From positions 3,854,001-3,918,000 of the forward strand of contig CM077673.1 in NCBI GenBank assembly GCA_039707655.1: a DNA stretch of 64,000 nucleotides. Direction: 5' to 3'. The stretch's first letter is position 1; each line of letters opens with the position of its first letter. A program made the translations under genes and the position numbers. Positions 40,471-50,113 of the stretch are shown here, in pieces. Under the pieces are notes generated by a model. The model was given only the letters and a program-made list of their open reading frames with translations. It did not search any database and was not told where the DNA came from. This stretch comes from Elymus sibiricus (taxonomy: Eukaryota; Streptophyta; Magnoliopsida; Poales; Poaceae).

Positions 40471-42020
40471 TTCCGGCCAGTTTTCTATGCTATTACTCAC
40501 TGATTTTGGGTCTCGGGACGATCAAAACATTCGGGGAACCCCGGGGTCCGCTTATGGGGACCTCGCCAAAACTCACAGATTTGGTCCATTCTTACCAGTT
40601 TTCTATGCTATTATTCACTGTTTTTTGGTTGTCGTGGTCGTCCAAACGTTCGGGGAAGCCCGGGGTCCGGTTACGGGGACCTTGCCAAAACTCGCAAATT
40701 TGGTGCATTCTTACCAGTTTTCTATGCTATTACTCACTGATTTGGGGTCCCGGGGCGATCCAAATGTTCGGGGAACCCCGGAGTCCGCTTACTGGGAACT
40801 CGCCAAAACTCGCAGATTTGGTCCATTCTTACCAGTTTTCTGTGCTATTACTCACTGTTTTTTGGTTGTCGTGGTCGTCCGAACGTTCGGGGAAGCCCGT
40901 GGACCGGTTACGGGGACATCGCCAAAACTCGCAGATTTGGTCCTTTCTTACCTGTTTTCTATGCTATTACTCACTGATTATGGGTCCCGAGGCGATCCAA
41001 ATGTTCGGGGAACCTCGGGGTCCGCTTACGGGGACCTCGCCAAAACTCGCAGATTTGGTACATCCTTACTAGTTTTCTATGCTATTATTCACTGTTTTTT
41101 GCTAGTCGTGGTCGTCCGAACGTTCGGGGAAGCCCGGGGATCGGTTACGGGGACCTCGCCAAACGTCGCAGATTTTGTCCGTTTCGGCCAGTTTTCTATA
41201 CTATTTCTCACTGATTTTGGGTCCCGGGGCGATCCAAACGTTTGGGGAACCCCGAGGTCCGCTTACGAAGACCTCGCCAAAAGTCGCAGATTTTGTGCAT
41301 TTGACAAGATTTCTATGCTATTATTCACTGTTTTTTGGTAGTCAAGGTCGTTCGAACATTCGGGGAAGCCCGAGGTGCGCTTATGGGGACCTTGCCTAAA
41401 CTAGCAGATTTTGTCTGTTCCAGCCAGTTTTCTATGATATTACTCTCTGATTTTACGTCCCGGGGCGATCCAAACGTTTGGGGAAAGCGGACCTCGCCAA
41501 AACTTGCAGATATGGTCCTTTCTTACCAGTTTTCTATCCTATTATTCACTGTTTTTTGGTTGTCGTGGTTGTCCGAACGTTCAAGGAAGTCCAAGGACCG
41601 CTTACGGGGACCTTGCCAAAAATCGCAGATTTTGTCCGTTTTAGCCAGTTTTCTATGCTTTTACTCACAGATTTTGGGTCCCGGGGCGATCCAAACGTTC
41701 GGGAACCCCGGGGTCCGCTTATGGGGACCTCGCCAAAACTCGCAGATATTGTCCATTCTGACCAGATTTCTATGCTATTATTCATAGTTTTTTTGGTTGT
41801 CGTGGTCGTCCGAACAATCGGGGAAGCCCGTGGACCGGTTACGGGGACCTCGCCAAAACTAGCAGATTTTTTCTGTTCCGGCAGTTTTCTATGCTATTAC
41901 TCACTAATTTTGGGTCTCGGGATGATCCAAACGTTCGGGGAACCCCGGGGTCCGCTTACTGGGACCTCGGCAAAACTCGCGGATTTGGTCCATTCTGACC
42001 AGTTTTCTATGCTATTATTC
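40470..42020. repeat. Duplicate of about 28.2-29.76 kb
   Basis: This matches 28,206-29,757 at an offset of 12,264 bp (41,175 with 28,911; 41,478 with 29,214). The two copies share rare variants such as tatactatttctcac and aaggaagtcc. Confidence 0.75.
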
Positions 42021-42029
42021 ACTGTTTTT

Positions 42030-43050
42030 TCGTCGTCGTGGTCGTCCGAACGTTCGAGGAAGCCCGAGGACCGGTTGAGGGGACCTCGCCAAAACTCGCA
42101 GATTTTGTCCGTTTTAGCCAGTTTTCTATGCTTTTACTCACTGATTCTGGGTTTTGGGGCGATCCAAACGTTCGGGGAACCCCGGGGTCCGCTTACGGGG
42201 ACCTCGCCAAAACTCGCAGATTTATTCCATTCTTACCAGTATTCTGTGCTATTATTCATTGTTTTTTGGTTTGTCGTGGTCGTCCGAACGTTCGGGGAAG
42301 CCCGTGGACCGGTTACGGGGACATCGCCAAAACTCACAGATTTGGTCCATTCTTACCTGTTTTCTATGCTATTACTCACTGATTATGGGTCCCGGGGCGA
42401 TCCAAATGTTCCGGGAACCCCGGGGTCTGCTTACGGGGAACTCGGCAAAACTCGCAGATTTTGTCCATTCTGACCAGATTTCTATGCTATTATTCACTGT
42501 TTTTTTGGTTGTCGTGGTCGTCCGAGCATTCGGGGAAGCCCGTGGACCGGTTACGGGGACCTCGCCCAAACTAGCAGATTTTGTCTGTTCCGGCCAGTTG
42601 TCTATGCTATTACTCTCTGATTTTGGGTCTCGGGACGATCGAAACGTTCGGGGAACCCCGGGGTCCGCTTACGGGGACCGCGCCAAAACTCGTAGATTTG
42701 GTCCATTCTTACCAGTTTTCTATGCTATTATTCACTGTTTTTTGGTTGTCGTGGTCGTCCAAACGTTCGGGGAAGCCCGGGGTCCGGTTACGGGGACCTT
42801 GCCAAAAATCGCAGATTTTGTCCGTTTTAGCCAGTTTTCTATGCTTTTACTCACTGATTTTGGGTCCCGGGGCGATCCAAACGCTCGGGAACCCCGGGGT
42901 CCGCTTAAGGGGACCTCACCAAAACTCGCAGATATTGTCCATTCTGACCAGATTTCTATGCCATTATTCACTGTTTTTTTGGTTGTCGTGGTCGTCCGAA
43001 CATTCCGGGAAGCCCGTGGACCGGTTACGGGGACCTCGCCAAAACTAGCA
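42030..43050. repeat. Duplicate of about 30.36-31.38 kb
   Basis: This matches the 30.36-31.38 kb region at an offset of 11,674 bp (42,154 with 30,480; 42,732 with 31,058), and through it the related 23.4-24.4 kb region. Confidence 0.75.
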
Positions 43051-43740
43051 GATTTTGTCTGTTCCGGCCAGGTTTCTATGCTATTACTCACTAATTTTGG
43101 GTCTCAGGACGATCCAAACGTTCGGGGAACCCCAGGGGCCACTTACTGGGACCTCGGCAAAACTCGCAGATTTGGTCCATTCTGACCAGTTTTCTATGCT
43201 ATTATTCACTGTTTTTGCTTGTCGTGGTCGTCCGAACGTTTGGGGAAGCCCGGGGTCCGGTTACGGGGACCTCGCCAAAACTCGCAGATTTGGTACATTC
43301 TTACCAGTTTTCTATGCTATTATTCAATGTTTTTTTGTTGTCGTGGTCGTCCGAACGTTTGATGAAGCCCGGGGATCGGTTACGGGGACTTCGCCAAAAG
43401 TCACAGATTTTGTCCGTTTCGGCCAGTTTTCTATATTATTAGTCACTGATTTTGGGTTCCGGGGCGATCCAAACGTTTGGGGAACCCCGGGGTCTGCTTA
43501 CGAAGACCTCGCCAAAACTCGCAGATATTGTCCATTTGACAAGATTTCTATCCTATTATTCACTATTTTTTGGTAGTCATGGTCGTTCGAACATTCGGGG
43601 AAGCCCGGGGTGCGCTTATGGGGACCTTGACAAAACTAGCAGATTTTGTCTATTCCGGCCAGTTTTCTATGCTATTACTCACTGATTTTGGGTCCCAGGG
43701 CGATCCAAACGTCCGCGGAACCCCGGGTTCCGCTTAAGGG
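43050..43740. repeat. Duplicate of about 27.1-27.8 kb, ending at the retrotransposon
   Basis: This matches 27,140-27,830 at an offset of 15,910 bp (43,055 with 27,145; 43,452 with 27,542). The last 100 bases before the insertion carry several private substitutions, for example aacgtccgcgg and tttttaccattttt. Confidence 0.7.
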
Positions 43741-43809
43741 GACCTTGCCAAAACATGCAGATTTGGTCCATTTTTACCATTTTTCTATGCTATTATTCAC
43801 TTTTTTTTG

Positions 43810-43814
43810 GTTGT
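43810..43814. repeat. Target site duplication, left
   Basis: The five bases GTTGT lie directly before the left LTR (TGTCGTGG...). The same five bases follow the right LTR. Five-base duplications are typical of LTR retrotransposon integrases. Confidence 0.93.
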
Positions 43815-44189
43815 TGTCGTGGTTTTAACATGGCAGATGTCCGAAGACTTAGGTTCGAGGCCAACGCCATGGTAGTGGACCCAAAGGGGTTGATCGGGAC
43901 GAAGGACACGAGTTTACCCAGGTTCGGCCCCTCAAGTCGAGGTAAAAGCCTACGTCCTGCTTGTGCTATATTAACTGGAGTATCGATTACAGGGGAGCGG
44001 ATTGCTTGACCTAGTTCTCGATAGCTTGGTTTCTTGTCTAAGCCGCCCCAGGGTCTAACCTTTATATCCGAGGTCAAGGCCCCGGGTTACACGAGTCATA
44101 AACCGACCCACACAACGTGTTCTACTCTGTCTCTAAGACCTGTCTATGGAGACGTGTAAACTTGACCTTCTTGGGGTGACCCGCCCCTC

Positions 44190-44199
44190 CTTATAAAGG
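44190..44199 (-). promoter_or_regulatory. TATA box in the 3' LTR
   Basis: This is the same ctttataagg motif, in the same context, as in the 5' LTR. If active from this copy it would drive transcription leftward into the satellite array. Confidence 0.55.
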
Positions 44200-44383
44200 C
44201 TGAAGGGGCGCTTTACATGTAGAGTCTAAGTCGGATTGATGACTTCCCATCGCAGGCTTCTCTTCATGGGCTTCTGACTCCCGGGCTTCTTAACTCTCCC
44301 GGGCGGCTTACAACCGGGCTTATCTTCGAGACTCGTCTTCGGGGACTCGTCTCCAGGACTTAACTGTCTGTCAGGAAACACTG

Positions 44384-44389
<6 letters not shown>

Positions 44390-44415
<26 letters not shown>
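44390..44415. repeat. Run of 26 G
   Basis: The plus strand has 26 consecutive G between ttcacc and taaacactg. The other LTR has only ggg at the same point (ttcaccgggtaaac, about 53,010). This could be a real slippage expansion or an assembly or sequencing artefact. Confidence 0.95.
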
Positions 44416-44427
44416 TAAACACTGTTT

Positions 44428-44708
44428 GCCGGGCTAACATCCTGGCACTGTAGCAGCCGGGCTAACATCCTGGCACTGTAGCAGCCGGGTTAACATCATG
44501 ACACTGTAGTAGCCGGGTTAACATCCTGGCACTGCAGCAGCCGGGTTAAACATCCTGCCACTGTAGCAGACGGGTTAACATCATGTCACTGTAGCAGCCG
44601 GGTTAACATCCTGGCACTATAGCAGCCGGGTTAACATCCTGGCACTGTAGCAGCCGGGTTAACATCATGTCACTGTAGCAGCCGGGTTAACATCCTGGCA
44701 CTGTAGCA
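44428..44708. repeat. 28-bp minisatellite in the 3' LTR (10 copies)
   Basis: The unit is gccgggttaacatcctggca plus ctgtagca. Two main variants alternate irregularly (cctggc and catgtc). It is followed by shorter related units ending in acaattgtctgccgg up to about 44,795. Confidence 0.92.
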
Positions 44709-44843
44709 GCCGGGTTACAATTGTCTGCCGGGTTAGCTGTCTGTCGGGTTACAATTGTCTGCCGGGTTACAATTGTCTGCCGGGTTAGAACTGTAACCGG
44801 GTCATAATCATTCCGGGTCATACCGTGGGGTATATCCCCGACA

Positions 44844-44855
44844 TTAGCCCCCAGG
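44844..44855 (-). promoter_or_regulatory. Polypurine-like tract before the 3' LTR
   Basis: The minus strand reads cctgggggctaa immediately before the LTR start tgtcgggg. A G-rich run directly at the 3' LTR is the expected plus-strand primer. It is short and includes pyrimidines, which limits confidence. Similar ttgggggcta motifs recur in the adjacent interior. Confidence 0.6.
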
Positions 44856-45094
44856 TTAGCTTGAATTTATTCATGGTAACCTCCTGAAATAAGAATATGT
44901 AAAGGGACCAGTTCACTCAAAAATACCAGTTGATCAGCTCCTGAAAATTCTGAAACTCTGTCATATCAATATACTGACGCTGGCTCCTTGAAGAAAAAAT
45001 AACCCATATTATCAATTGCCTTGGCTTGATAAATTTGCTTGGTTTCTCATTACTGAGAATTTGAAAACATATCTTCCTCATATCCATATTATCT
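44856..45094. other. Interior spacer beside the 3' LTR, no gene seen
   Basis: This is AT-rich sequence with a 62-codon open frame on the minus strand (44,917-45,105) that has no recognisable features. It is not called as a gene. Confidence 0.5.
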
Positions 45095-45700
45095 GTAGCC
45101 CCCAAGTCTTAAGAAGGGAAACGTAGTGAAAACCTTAAGACTTGCTTCATATTACCTGGATTGCTCATCTGAGTCACCAGTCATAAATTGAATGTTCCAC
45201 ATATGTAGCCCCCAAGTACCGGGTTGTCTTGCCTGCAGCAACCTGGGACTTGTAACTGTCTTATACCTTATAAAACTTCAGCTAGTGTAGCCCCCAAGGG
45301 CCGGCTCATCAGTGTTTGATGCGCCGGGTCTTCAATTTGGACCTTATAATCTGTTTGAATAACTGAGTACTGTAGCCCCCAAGTGCCGGGTCGCATGCCT
45401 GCAGCGACTTGGGACTTTTTAGAAAATTTTGATCTGAGCGGTGTAGCCCCCAAGTGCCGGATCTGTAAGAAGTACTGGGCTAGGATTTAGAAAAATACAA
45501 AAAGGCCGGCTCATCTTCTTGAGATGACAGGGTCTTGTTGACAATGTAATGATTTGAAATCCAGCTTGCATTAGCCCCCAAGTGCCGGGTCGTCTGCCTG
45601 CGGCAACTCAGGACTTTCATACTTGGTATAACCTGGACTTGAATAATGTAGCCCCCAAGTGCCGGGTCGTCTGCCTGTGGCGACTCGGGACTGTGTGAGA
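45095..45700 (-). repeat. Dispersed cluster of polypurine-like motifs
   Basis: The motif gtagcccccaagtgccggg (minus strand: ccggcacttgggggctac) occurs in seven variants, starting near 45,095, 45,205, 45,287, 45,372, 45,443, 45,571 and 45,648. Several are followed by tcgtctgcctg and a ggcgactcgggact-like word about 25 bp on. Spacing is irregular (70-130 bp), so this is not a simple tandem array. On the minus strand each contains a ttgggggcta core like the stretch directly before the 3' LTR. Confidence 0.8.
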
Positions 45701-45704
45701 ATAA

Positions 45705-46445
45705 TATGACTCATCATAATTTGTTGAATGAATCCTTGACCGTGGTTGCAATATAACCAGGAACGAATATCATGGAATAATTCCTGTCTTTGACATGAAA
45801 TCCCTGCCCGTAGTTGCGGTGCAATCCGGCAAATATTTTGAGAAATCCATGAGTGATGTAGTATACTACAGAGCACTGGTTGAAGAAATCCAATAGCCGG
45901 TCAATTTAATGACACGACATTATCTGATAGGGCGGCTCATCTGAAGAGACAAGAACTGCAAAAACAAGACAGAAATATATTCTGCATTGTTGTAAGGGCG
46001 GCTTGAAAAAGCACAACCCGAAGATGTTAAAATCTCGTATAACCTTGCTTCTTTTTTTCATAATCTTGCTCTGACCTGGTTTGGCAAACCGGCATGATAT
46101 GTAAGTATGATGAAATGCATGATGTAATGTCTGATGTATGATGCAATGTATGATGCTCTTGCTTTGCCTTTTATTCTCGAAATTTCATATGATGGTTCTT
46201 CTGGGTGGACTCGATGCTTGAACTCATACCAGTGCAGGGTCTCTAACGAGAGTGACCATCAACTCCTTTGAACGGCTCAGGGTCTCTAGGCGAGACTAAC
46301 TGATAAGAGCGCAATGAACCAGAGAGAGACACAGCAGGGTATGAGCACCCATAGAGCCCATAACCTACTTCTCACGTGACGTAAATCCATCGTTTGAACT
46401 TCAAGGGTACGACGGGCCACTTGGTGGAGAGCACGCAGCAGATGG
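45705..46445. other. AT-richer interior, no gene seen
   Basis: Apart from the simple repeat at 46,106-46,156 this part of the element shows no recognisable domain, RNA gene or conserved signal. A short open frame on the minus strand (45,571-45,876) overlaps repeated purine-tract motifs and is not called. Confidence 0.5.
46106..46156. repeat. Imperfect TGATG/ATGTA simple repeat
   Basis: About 50 bp made of irregular tgatg, atgta and atgca words (tgatgtatgatgcaatgta). It is degenerate and low in complexity. Confidence 0.6.
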
Positions 46446-46712
46446 GAGAGTTTGCCTCGCCGCTGTAAGAGGCCCTTGCAGGGGGTAAGTTTTAGAACTC
46501 GCTGCACCCCTGGCAAAATGGCAGCAACTTACAGGCAGGCATAACCCGGCCTTGCAGATGAGAGAGTTTGCCTCGCCTCTGTAAGAGGCCCTTGCAGGGG
46601 GTAAGTTTTAGAACTCGCTGCACCCCTGGCAAAGCGGCAGCTACTTACAGGCAGTATAACCCAGCCTTGCAGATCGGAAAAGGGGGTAAGTTCACAACTC
46701 GCTGCACCCCTA
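46446..46712. repeat. 116-bp tandem repeat, two copies plus a fragment
   Basis: The unit begins gagagtttgcctcgcc and includes gggggtaagttttagaac and cgctgcacccc. Copies start at 46,446 and 46,562. A third, shortened copy (gggggtaagttcacaac) lies at about 46,682-46,712. Confidence 0.8.
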
Positions 46713-46721
46713 GTGATCTTT

Positions 46722-46939
46722 GTTGACGGAGTCAATGTTTTGGGTCCATGACCCGCCTTACAGTGGCTGAAAAGCCTGATCGAGAGGGTCGAAACTTAAC
46801 CCGGTGGGTTGAAAGCCCCCAAACGACCTTGTTGACGGAGTCAACTTTTTGGGTATACAACCCGCCTTACGTTGGTTGAAGAGCCTGATCGAGAGGGTTG
46901 AAGCTTAACCCGGTGGGTTGAAAGCCCCCAAACGACCTT
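46722..46939. repeat. 109-bp tandem repeat, two copies
   Basis: The unit begins gttgacggagtcaa and ends gaaagcccccaaacgacctt. Copies start at 46,722 and 46,831 and differ at several positions. A fragment of a third start (gttgaag) follows. Confidence 0.8.
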
Positions 46940-47154
46940 GTTGAAGTATCAATATTATTGCAGCATCTTGTAAACCGCCATCTTGTATGAAGAAATAGCA
47001 GAAGCCCCCAAGTTTGAACGGTGCATCATGGCGACTCGTCTTCTTGGGTAACTTTTAATCCTTCCGCCAATAATGTAGTATCCCCCGAGATCGGGTTAAC
47101 TTCCTTGCCATGACCTGGGCTCTCGTTGAAAACGACCAAGTGTGTCGAGCCACC
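46940..47154. other. Interior spacer, no gene seen
   Basis: This is non-repetitive interior sequence of the element. It has one more gaagcccccaag motif (about 46,983) of the purine-tract type described next to the 3' LTR. I see no coding frame or RNA gene. Confidence 0.5.
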
Positions 47155-48132
47155 CTAAGTCTTGAGTCGACTCAAAGAGGCGACTTTGAGAATCTCCACT
47201 GAAGGTTGAGGTTGGCCGTGGCGGGTTATAGATGATCCCGTATGAACTGTTGCAATAATCCGGTCGGTGGTTCGTCCCGGCTGGTTGTTGAAGTTAACCA
47301 AACTGCAGTGGCGGCGATTTGCACGCCTATCCATTGAACCATCCGGCGGAGGCAGAGGCTGATAATACATCATGATTTGCTTCAGAATTGTTGAAATAGA
47401 CCGGATCGCAGGGCGGCGACTCATGAGCACCCGTTGGGCGGCTTGAACATGCAAGCACAGCACCAGCATGATGATGCAAACCGGACTGCGAGGACGGCGT
47501 CTTGCGCGCGTCTGTTGGGCGGCTCGTATAGGCGAGCACTGCACCGATATGTTGATGTAGGCGCGGGATTCGCCCGTGGCGTTTATAAGACGGCGCGGAC
47601 GCGCGAGTCTCCCGCGGCGTTTGTAGGCCGGTGCAGACGGTTGAGTTGGCCGCGACATTGTTGATGTAGACCACAGACGGGTGAGCGCGTGTGGTACCGG
47701 CTTGTTGATGTAGACCGGGCCACGGCGACGGCGGCTCACGAGCACCCGTTGGCGGCCCACCCTTTTATTGGATTGCCCAACGCATTGTGGACACCGGAAC
47801 GGCCTTTCACTTAACCTGTGCGTAAATTCGTACAAGTCAACAGTACAAAAATTCTTCATTGAATAAATTTGCATGAATAATTCTACTAGGAAAACTATCA
47901 CCTGATGATAATTCCTTCCGATGACGGATGCAACTCTGATGAACATACTTTCTGATTGTAAACGTTTCTGGTCAACCGGCACGAACATCTTTTTCTCTGT
48001 CCCCCCCTTTTTTTCTGACTTGGTCAACCAACAGCCAACCGGTGAGTGGGTTGGAACAGAGCCGGAGCGAGGAGTGCAAAGCAGAGCGGCGGTGAGGCGG
48101 GAGCGGGTCTCAGCGGCGCGATGCGGGGGCAC
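47155..48132 (-). other. 325-codon open frame, probably not a gene
   Basis: This is a long open frame in element orientation, but it begins at GTG rather than ATG and its product is unfamiliar. Its second half is made of diverged repeats (gttgatgtag followed by g/c-rich 50-70-bp units at about 47,400-47,770), which gives repeated Arg-rich peptides. It has no recognised domain, and codon use follows the GC-rich DNA. It could be a degraded or accessory frame of the non-autonomous element; the simpler reading is chance openness. Confidence 0.2.
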
Positions 48133-49859
48133 CTGCAGGCGAGGAACAGGCGAGGCAGCTCGAGGCCAGGCGAGACGCAGCTCGGCGCTCAGTAGGAGTC
48201 AGTGGACGGGGGTGAGTCGCAAGGGCATTGAGCAGGGCGGTTTGCAGATGCGGGTGCGTGGGCACAACACGAAGCAGCGTGGACGCGGCCGGGGTGGAGC
48301 GGCATCTCCGGCGGCTATCTCGGCTGCGGCGGCCATGGATGTCTGGCTTGGAGGGCTTTTTGCGGCTGGCGGCGCGTGGGCGGTCGGAGTGGGAGCCGCG
48401 GCTGGCGGCTCGAGCAGCGAGCGCAGCGCGGGGGAGGTTGGCGCAACGGGGGCTTCAGGCCCAGAACAGCGCGGGCGCGCGGCGACATCGGCCGAGGCGA
48501 AGGTAGCCACGGCAGCGGTAGGCGCACGCGTGGGTGGCCGAGTCATCGCCCAGCGGATGTTCAAGGCGAGATGAAGTGCGTGGGAGCGGAGAAATACGGC
48601 AGCGGAGGCAGGCGCGGCTCGAGATGTGGCTATGCCGAGGCGGCGGCGGCGACCATGAGAGCAGCTCAAACACGAGCTTGTGGTGGCAAAGGCGAGGCGG
48701 CTGAGGCCGGTGCAGCGGTGCAGAGTAGCACACGGTGGGGCGGCGGCCCGTGGTGCGGCGCGGACGGGCACGAAGCCGGCTAGGTGATGCGAGGTGGCGC
48801 GGTGAGGCGGGACACAGGCGTGACTCCGGTGGCTCAGTACGGGCGGTTCAGCACGCAGGTACGACGCAGCTGGGATGGATCCAGGGGCGGCTCGGTGGAG
48901 GCGAGATGAGGCTGCGGCATCGGCCTGGTTCGGGTGCGTCCGCGTCGACCGAAGTGAAGCACGGATGGCCCGCTCAAGGCGGTTTAAGCAAAAGGCTGAA
49001 TCGGAGACGGCTCAGAGAAGCTCTGTTGGAAGGCGGGGCCGGCTCGGAAACGGACGAGGCTGTAGCGGCGGCTGGCCTAGCGCAGCTGCGGCAAAGGTAG
49101 GCGGGGCACGGCACGGACAACTCGGACTCGGACTCGCGGCGGGGCAAGACGGCACGGGGCGAGATGGAGTTGGATTCCCAGCCGAGGCCCCGGACGAAGA
49201 GCTTGCGCAGGGCCGGGTCACGGTCATTGGCGGGGCGAGGCAAAGTCACCGCGGCAAAGGCGCGCCGGTGAGGTGAGGCGGCGGCTCGCGTCGCGACAGG
49301 GGTGACTCGTCGGCGCGCAGCTGAGGCGCGTCGAGGCCACGGCGTCGCGCGGTAGAAGGTGGAGGCGGAGCCGATCCCGATGGCGGTCCAAGGCGAGCCG
49401 GCGCCGTCCAAAGTGGGCGGGTCGCGGCTGAGCAGAGAGGTGGAGAGGTGGAGCAAGGCAGCTCGTGCGATGGTGCAACGAGATGGAAGATGCGCCGGCG
49501 GCTCACGGCAAAGGTGGCGGCGGCTCGGTAATTGAGCAGGATCAATGACCCGGCGCGGGGGCGAGGGCCGGCTCGGAAACGGACGAGGCGCCGGTAACGC
49601 TAGTTCTGACGGCGGCGGCGGCTCTTCCCCTTCGTCTTCTCCATGAAGGGCCGGCCGGAGGGGCGGCGGCGGCAGGTAGGGCAGGTCAGCGTGAAGCCGG
49701 GCGGCCCGAAGGCAGCAATTTGGTACAGCGGGGCTGGGCGACTCTCAACCAGGGAAGGCCGGTTCGTGGGCGGCTCGCGAGGTAGCTGGCGCTTGAGGCG
49801 AATCTAGATTGTAGCCGTATCCGTATCTGGGCTGCTGTGAATATCCCTTTTTTTTAACA
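48133..49859 (-). other. GC-rich leader region of the retrotransposon interior
   Basis: This is a very GC-rich, CpG-rich stretch built from cggcggc/gccgcc-like words, open in several frames on both strands as expected from base composition. The translations are rich in Ala, Arg, Pro and Ser without recognisable domains, so I do not call genes. A 23-base segment with ggccggctcggaaacgg occurs twice (about 49,037 and 49,566). Such long GC-rich non-coding interiors are known in large retrotransposon derivatives of cereals. Confidence 0.5.
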
Positions 49860-50094
49860 TCCAGCGTGGCTGCAGTTGCCCGTGTAGGGAAAAATCCAAT
49901 TGAGAGGAAAATCCGGTTGTTGAATTCCACCATCTGACATATGTTGCAGTACGTTTGCTACGTCGAAAAGCTTATATCAATCTCGGCGACTTATGGTGGC
50001 GTACTGGCGACTTATGGCGTAACCCTAATTTTCTCTTCTCGATCACAAACTTGTAACAGCTCTTCTTCATCCGAAAATTGCAAACTTCTCGAAA
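49860..50094 (-). other. Leader next to the second primer site
   Basis: This is a moderately AT-rich segment that follows the second primer-binding site in element orientation. It contains a short direct repeat of gcgacttatgg (around 49,987 and 50,007). No convincing coding frame is present; an open frame crossing the primer site here lacks an ATG in the LTR part. Confidence 0.5.
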
Positions 50095-50111
50095 CCCCAC
50101 GGTGGGCGCCA
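50095..50111 (-). promoter_or_regulatory. Second primer-binding site, tRNA-Lys(CUU) type
   Basis: The minus strand reads TGGCGCCCACCGTGGGG, a 17-base perfect complement to the remembered 3' end of plant tRNA-Lys(CUU), two bases after the second LTR end. It matches better than the element's own 5' primer site, which has one mismatch. Finding it 2.3 kb inside the element marks the start of a second leader. Confidence 0.85.
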
Positions 50112-50113
50112 AC

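Larger units (their letters stand above)
1..43814. repeat. Satellite array, left block (about 118-bp monomer, pSc119.2-like)
   Basis: This is a continuous head-to-tail tandem array of monomers of about 118 bp. Two types mostly alternate. Type A starts gattttgggtcccgggg and contains gttcggggaaccccgggg. Type B starts gttttttggttgtcgtgg and contains gttcggggaagcccg. Both share cctcgccaaaactcgcag and ccagttttctatgctatt. An A+B dimer is about 237 bp; in places two B monomers are adjacent (around 425-660). From memory, ctattactcact plus ttttgggtccc resembles the pSc119.2 (120-bp) satellite of rye and wheat; this family assignment was not checked by search. pSc119.2 is mostly subtelomeric or interstitial heterochromatin. 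No gene is visible inside the block. Confidence 0.95.
43815..44843 (-). repeat. 3' LTR (1,029 bp)
   Basis: This is the downstream LTR in element orientation, preceded (to its right) by a purine-rich stretch on the minus strand. It has ten minisatellite copies and a run of 26 G (plus strand), against three G at the same point in the other LTR. These two differences explain most of its extra length. Confidence 0.93.

Noticed and set aside
17..43576. Hundreds of overlapping open frames of 60-633 codons in the satellite, both strands
   Set aside because: They follow the monomer register, overlap each other in two or three frames, have no independent start context and encode only the translated satellite repeat. 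A dimer of 79 codons without stops explains them.
44428..44708. CRISPR-like 28-bp repeats
   Set aside because: The units are directly adjacent with no unique spacers, occur in both LTRs, and the context is a plant retrotransposon.
46286..46735. Two short minus-strand open frames (76 and 68 codons)
   Set aside because: They lie over the 116-bp tandem repeat and translate the same repeat twice; no domain or start signal supports them.
48199..49545. Several Ala/Arg/Pro-rich open frames on both strands
   Set aside because: They overlap on opposite strands in extremely GC-rich DNA where stops are rare; there are no recognisable domains or consistent codon use.
50018..50030. Telomere-like ccctaa
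   Set aside because: There is a single copy with no tandem repetition.
44844..50094. A pol gene (protease, reverse transcriptase, RNase H, integrase)
   Set aside because: I looked for typical catalytic motifs in the minus-strand translations and found none. The interior between gag and the 3' LTR seems non-coding.
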